Assembly: GCA_002782345.1 (NCBI GenBank)
Contig: PFHO01000007.1
Span: forward strand, 1-6,165
Origin: Candidatus Moranbacteria bacterium CG_4_8_14_3_um_filter_34_16
GTDB taxonomy: Bacteria; Patescibacteriota; Minisyncoccia; Moranbacterales; UBA2206
Direction of reading: 5' to 3'
DNA length: 6,165 nt
The notes below the pieces were generated by a model, which was not told where the DNA came from, searched no databases, and saw nothing but the letters and a program-made list of their open reading frames with translations. This document shows positions 6,097 through 6,165 of this stretch, piece by piece (the first letter of the stretch is position 1; every line of letters starts with the position of its first letter). Both the position numbers and the translations under genes were made by a program.

Positions 6097-6165
6097 TGTA
6101 TAGTTAATAGTCAAGGGTAACACTTTGGAGTAATTTTTCTTGAGGTGTAAGCCCGTTAAGAGTTA
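6097..6165 (-). mobile_element. Right-edge fragment of an insertion sequence (IS481/IS3-like)
   Basis: A minus-strand transposase end (6104-6163) runs off the window edge. The outer sequence beyond its stop begins TGTATAGTTAATAGTCAAGG (6097-6116), and a TGT terminus is common for IS481-type inverted repeats. The element boundary at 6097 is inferred, since the other terminus is outside the window. If correct, the element starts 18 bases after the cas12a stop codon. Confidence 0.45.
6104..6163 (-). CDS. C-terminal end of a DDE transposase/integrase, partial
   Basis: Reading leftwards from the window edge, one frame gives TLNGLTPQEKLLQSVTLDY and a TAA stop at 6106-6104. The pattern [S/T]LNGLTPxEKL is typical of the last residues of rve-domain transposases of the IS481 and IS3 type, where an Arg-Pro-His segment normally precedes it. 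Here that part is outside the window. The fragment is only 19 codons, so family assignment is tentative. It is convergent with cas12a, with 25 bases between the stop codons and no terminator visible in that gap. Confidence 0.5.
   Translation of the reverse strand, partial: TLNGLTPQEKLLQSVTLDY

Noticed and set aside
6079..6165. CRISPR repeat or array downstream of cas12a
   Set aside because: No repeated unit of 25-40 bases and no stem resembling the TCTAC-loop-GTAGA of type V-A repeats was found there or in other gaps.

Overview
The window looks like a piece of a small, AT-rich bacterial genome, probably a member of the Candidate Phyla Radiation (Patescibacteria). This is an inference. It rests on the Lys/Glu-rich ribosomal proteins, the lack of usable Shine-Dalgarno sequences ahead of every gene, the unusual order rpsP - rplJ - rplL, and a Cas12a of the kind often found in these lineages. 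No 16S rRNA or other marker is present to confirm it.

Layout. Positions 1-310 hold a left-edge segment with no intact gene; the first 120 bases are about 50% G+C, unlike the rest, and a minus-strand reading frame there appears broken. A good sigma70-type promoter at 313-340 starts a ribosomal-protein block on the plus strand: rpsP (S16, 372-716), then a structured leader (747-849) that looks like an L10-type attenuator, then rplJ (L10, 896-1414) and rplL (L7/L12, 1540-1983). A candidate internal promoter precedes rplL. A strong intrinsic terminator at 2016-2037 closes the block.

The rest is dominated by one large gene, cas12a (type V-A CRISPR effector, 2106-6078), with its own candidate promoter at 2048-2076. 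All expected Cas12a landmarks are present in order: N-terminal WED, REC, PI and WED with the crRNA-processing His, RuvC-I Asp, bridge-helix Trp, RuvC-II Glu, Nuc Arg and RuvC-III Asp. The gene is split over three reading frames by two -1 breaks. Both breaks lie at an identical 13-base string ending in a poly-A run. Joined, the product would be about 1324 residues, normal for Cas12a. It also carries two intact CxxC pairs flanking the Nuc domain, where the well-studied Cas12a proteins have lost most of these cysteines.

No cas1, cas2, cas4 or CRISPR repeat is visible. Just after cas12a, on the minus strand, lies what looks like the last 19 codons of a DDE transposase/integrase (IS481/IS3-like) running off the right edge. 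Cas12a therefore sits between a housekeeping ribosomal block and a mobile element. How S16, L10 and L7/L12 work together is clear: S16 is part of the 30S subunit, while L10 and L12 form the ribosomal stalk, with L10 probably controlling its own leader. Cas12a is functionally separate.
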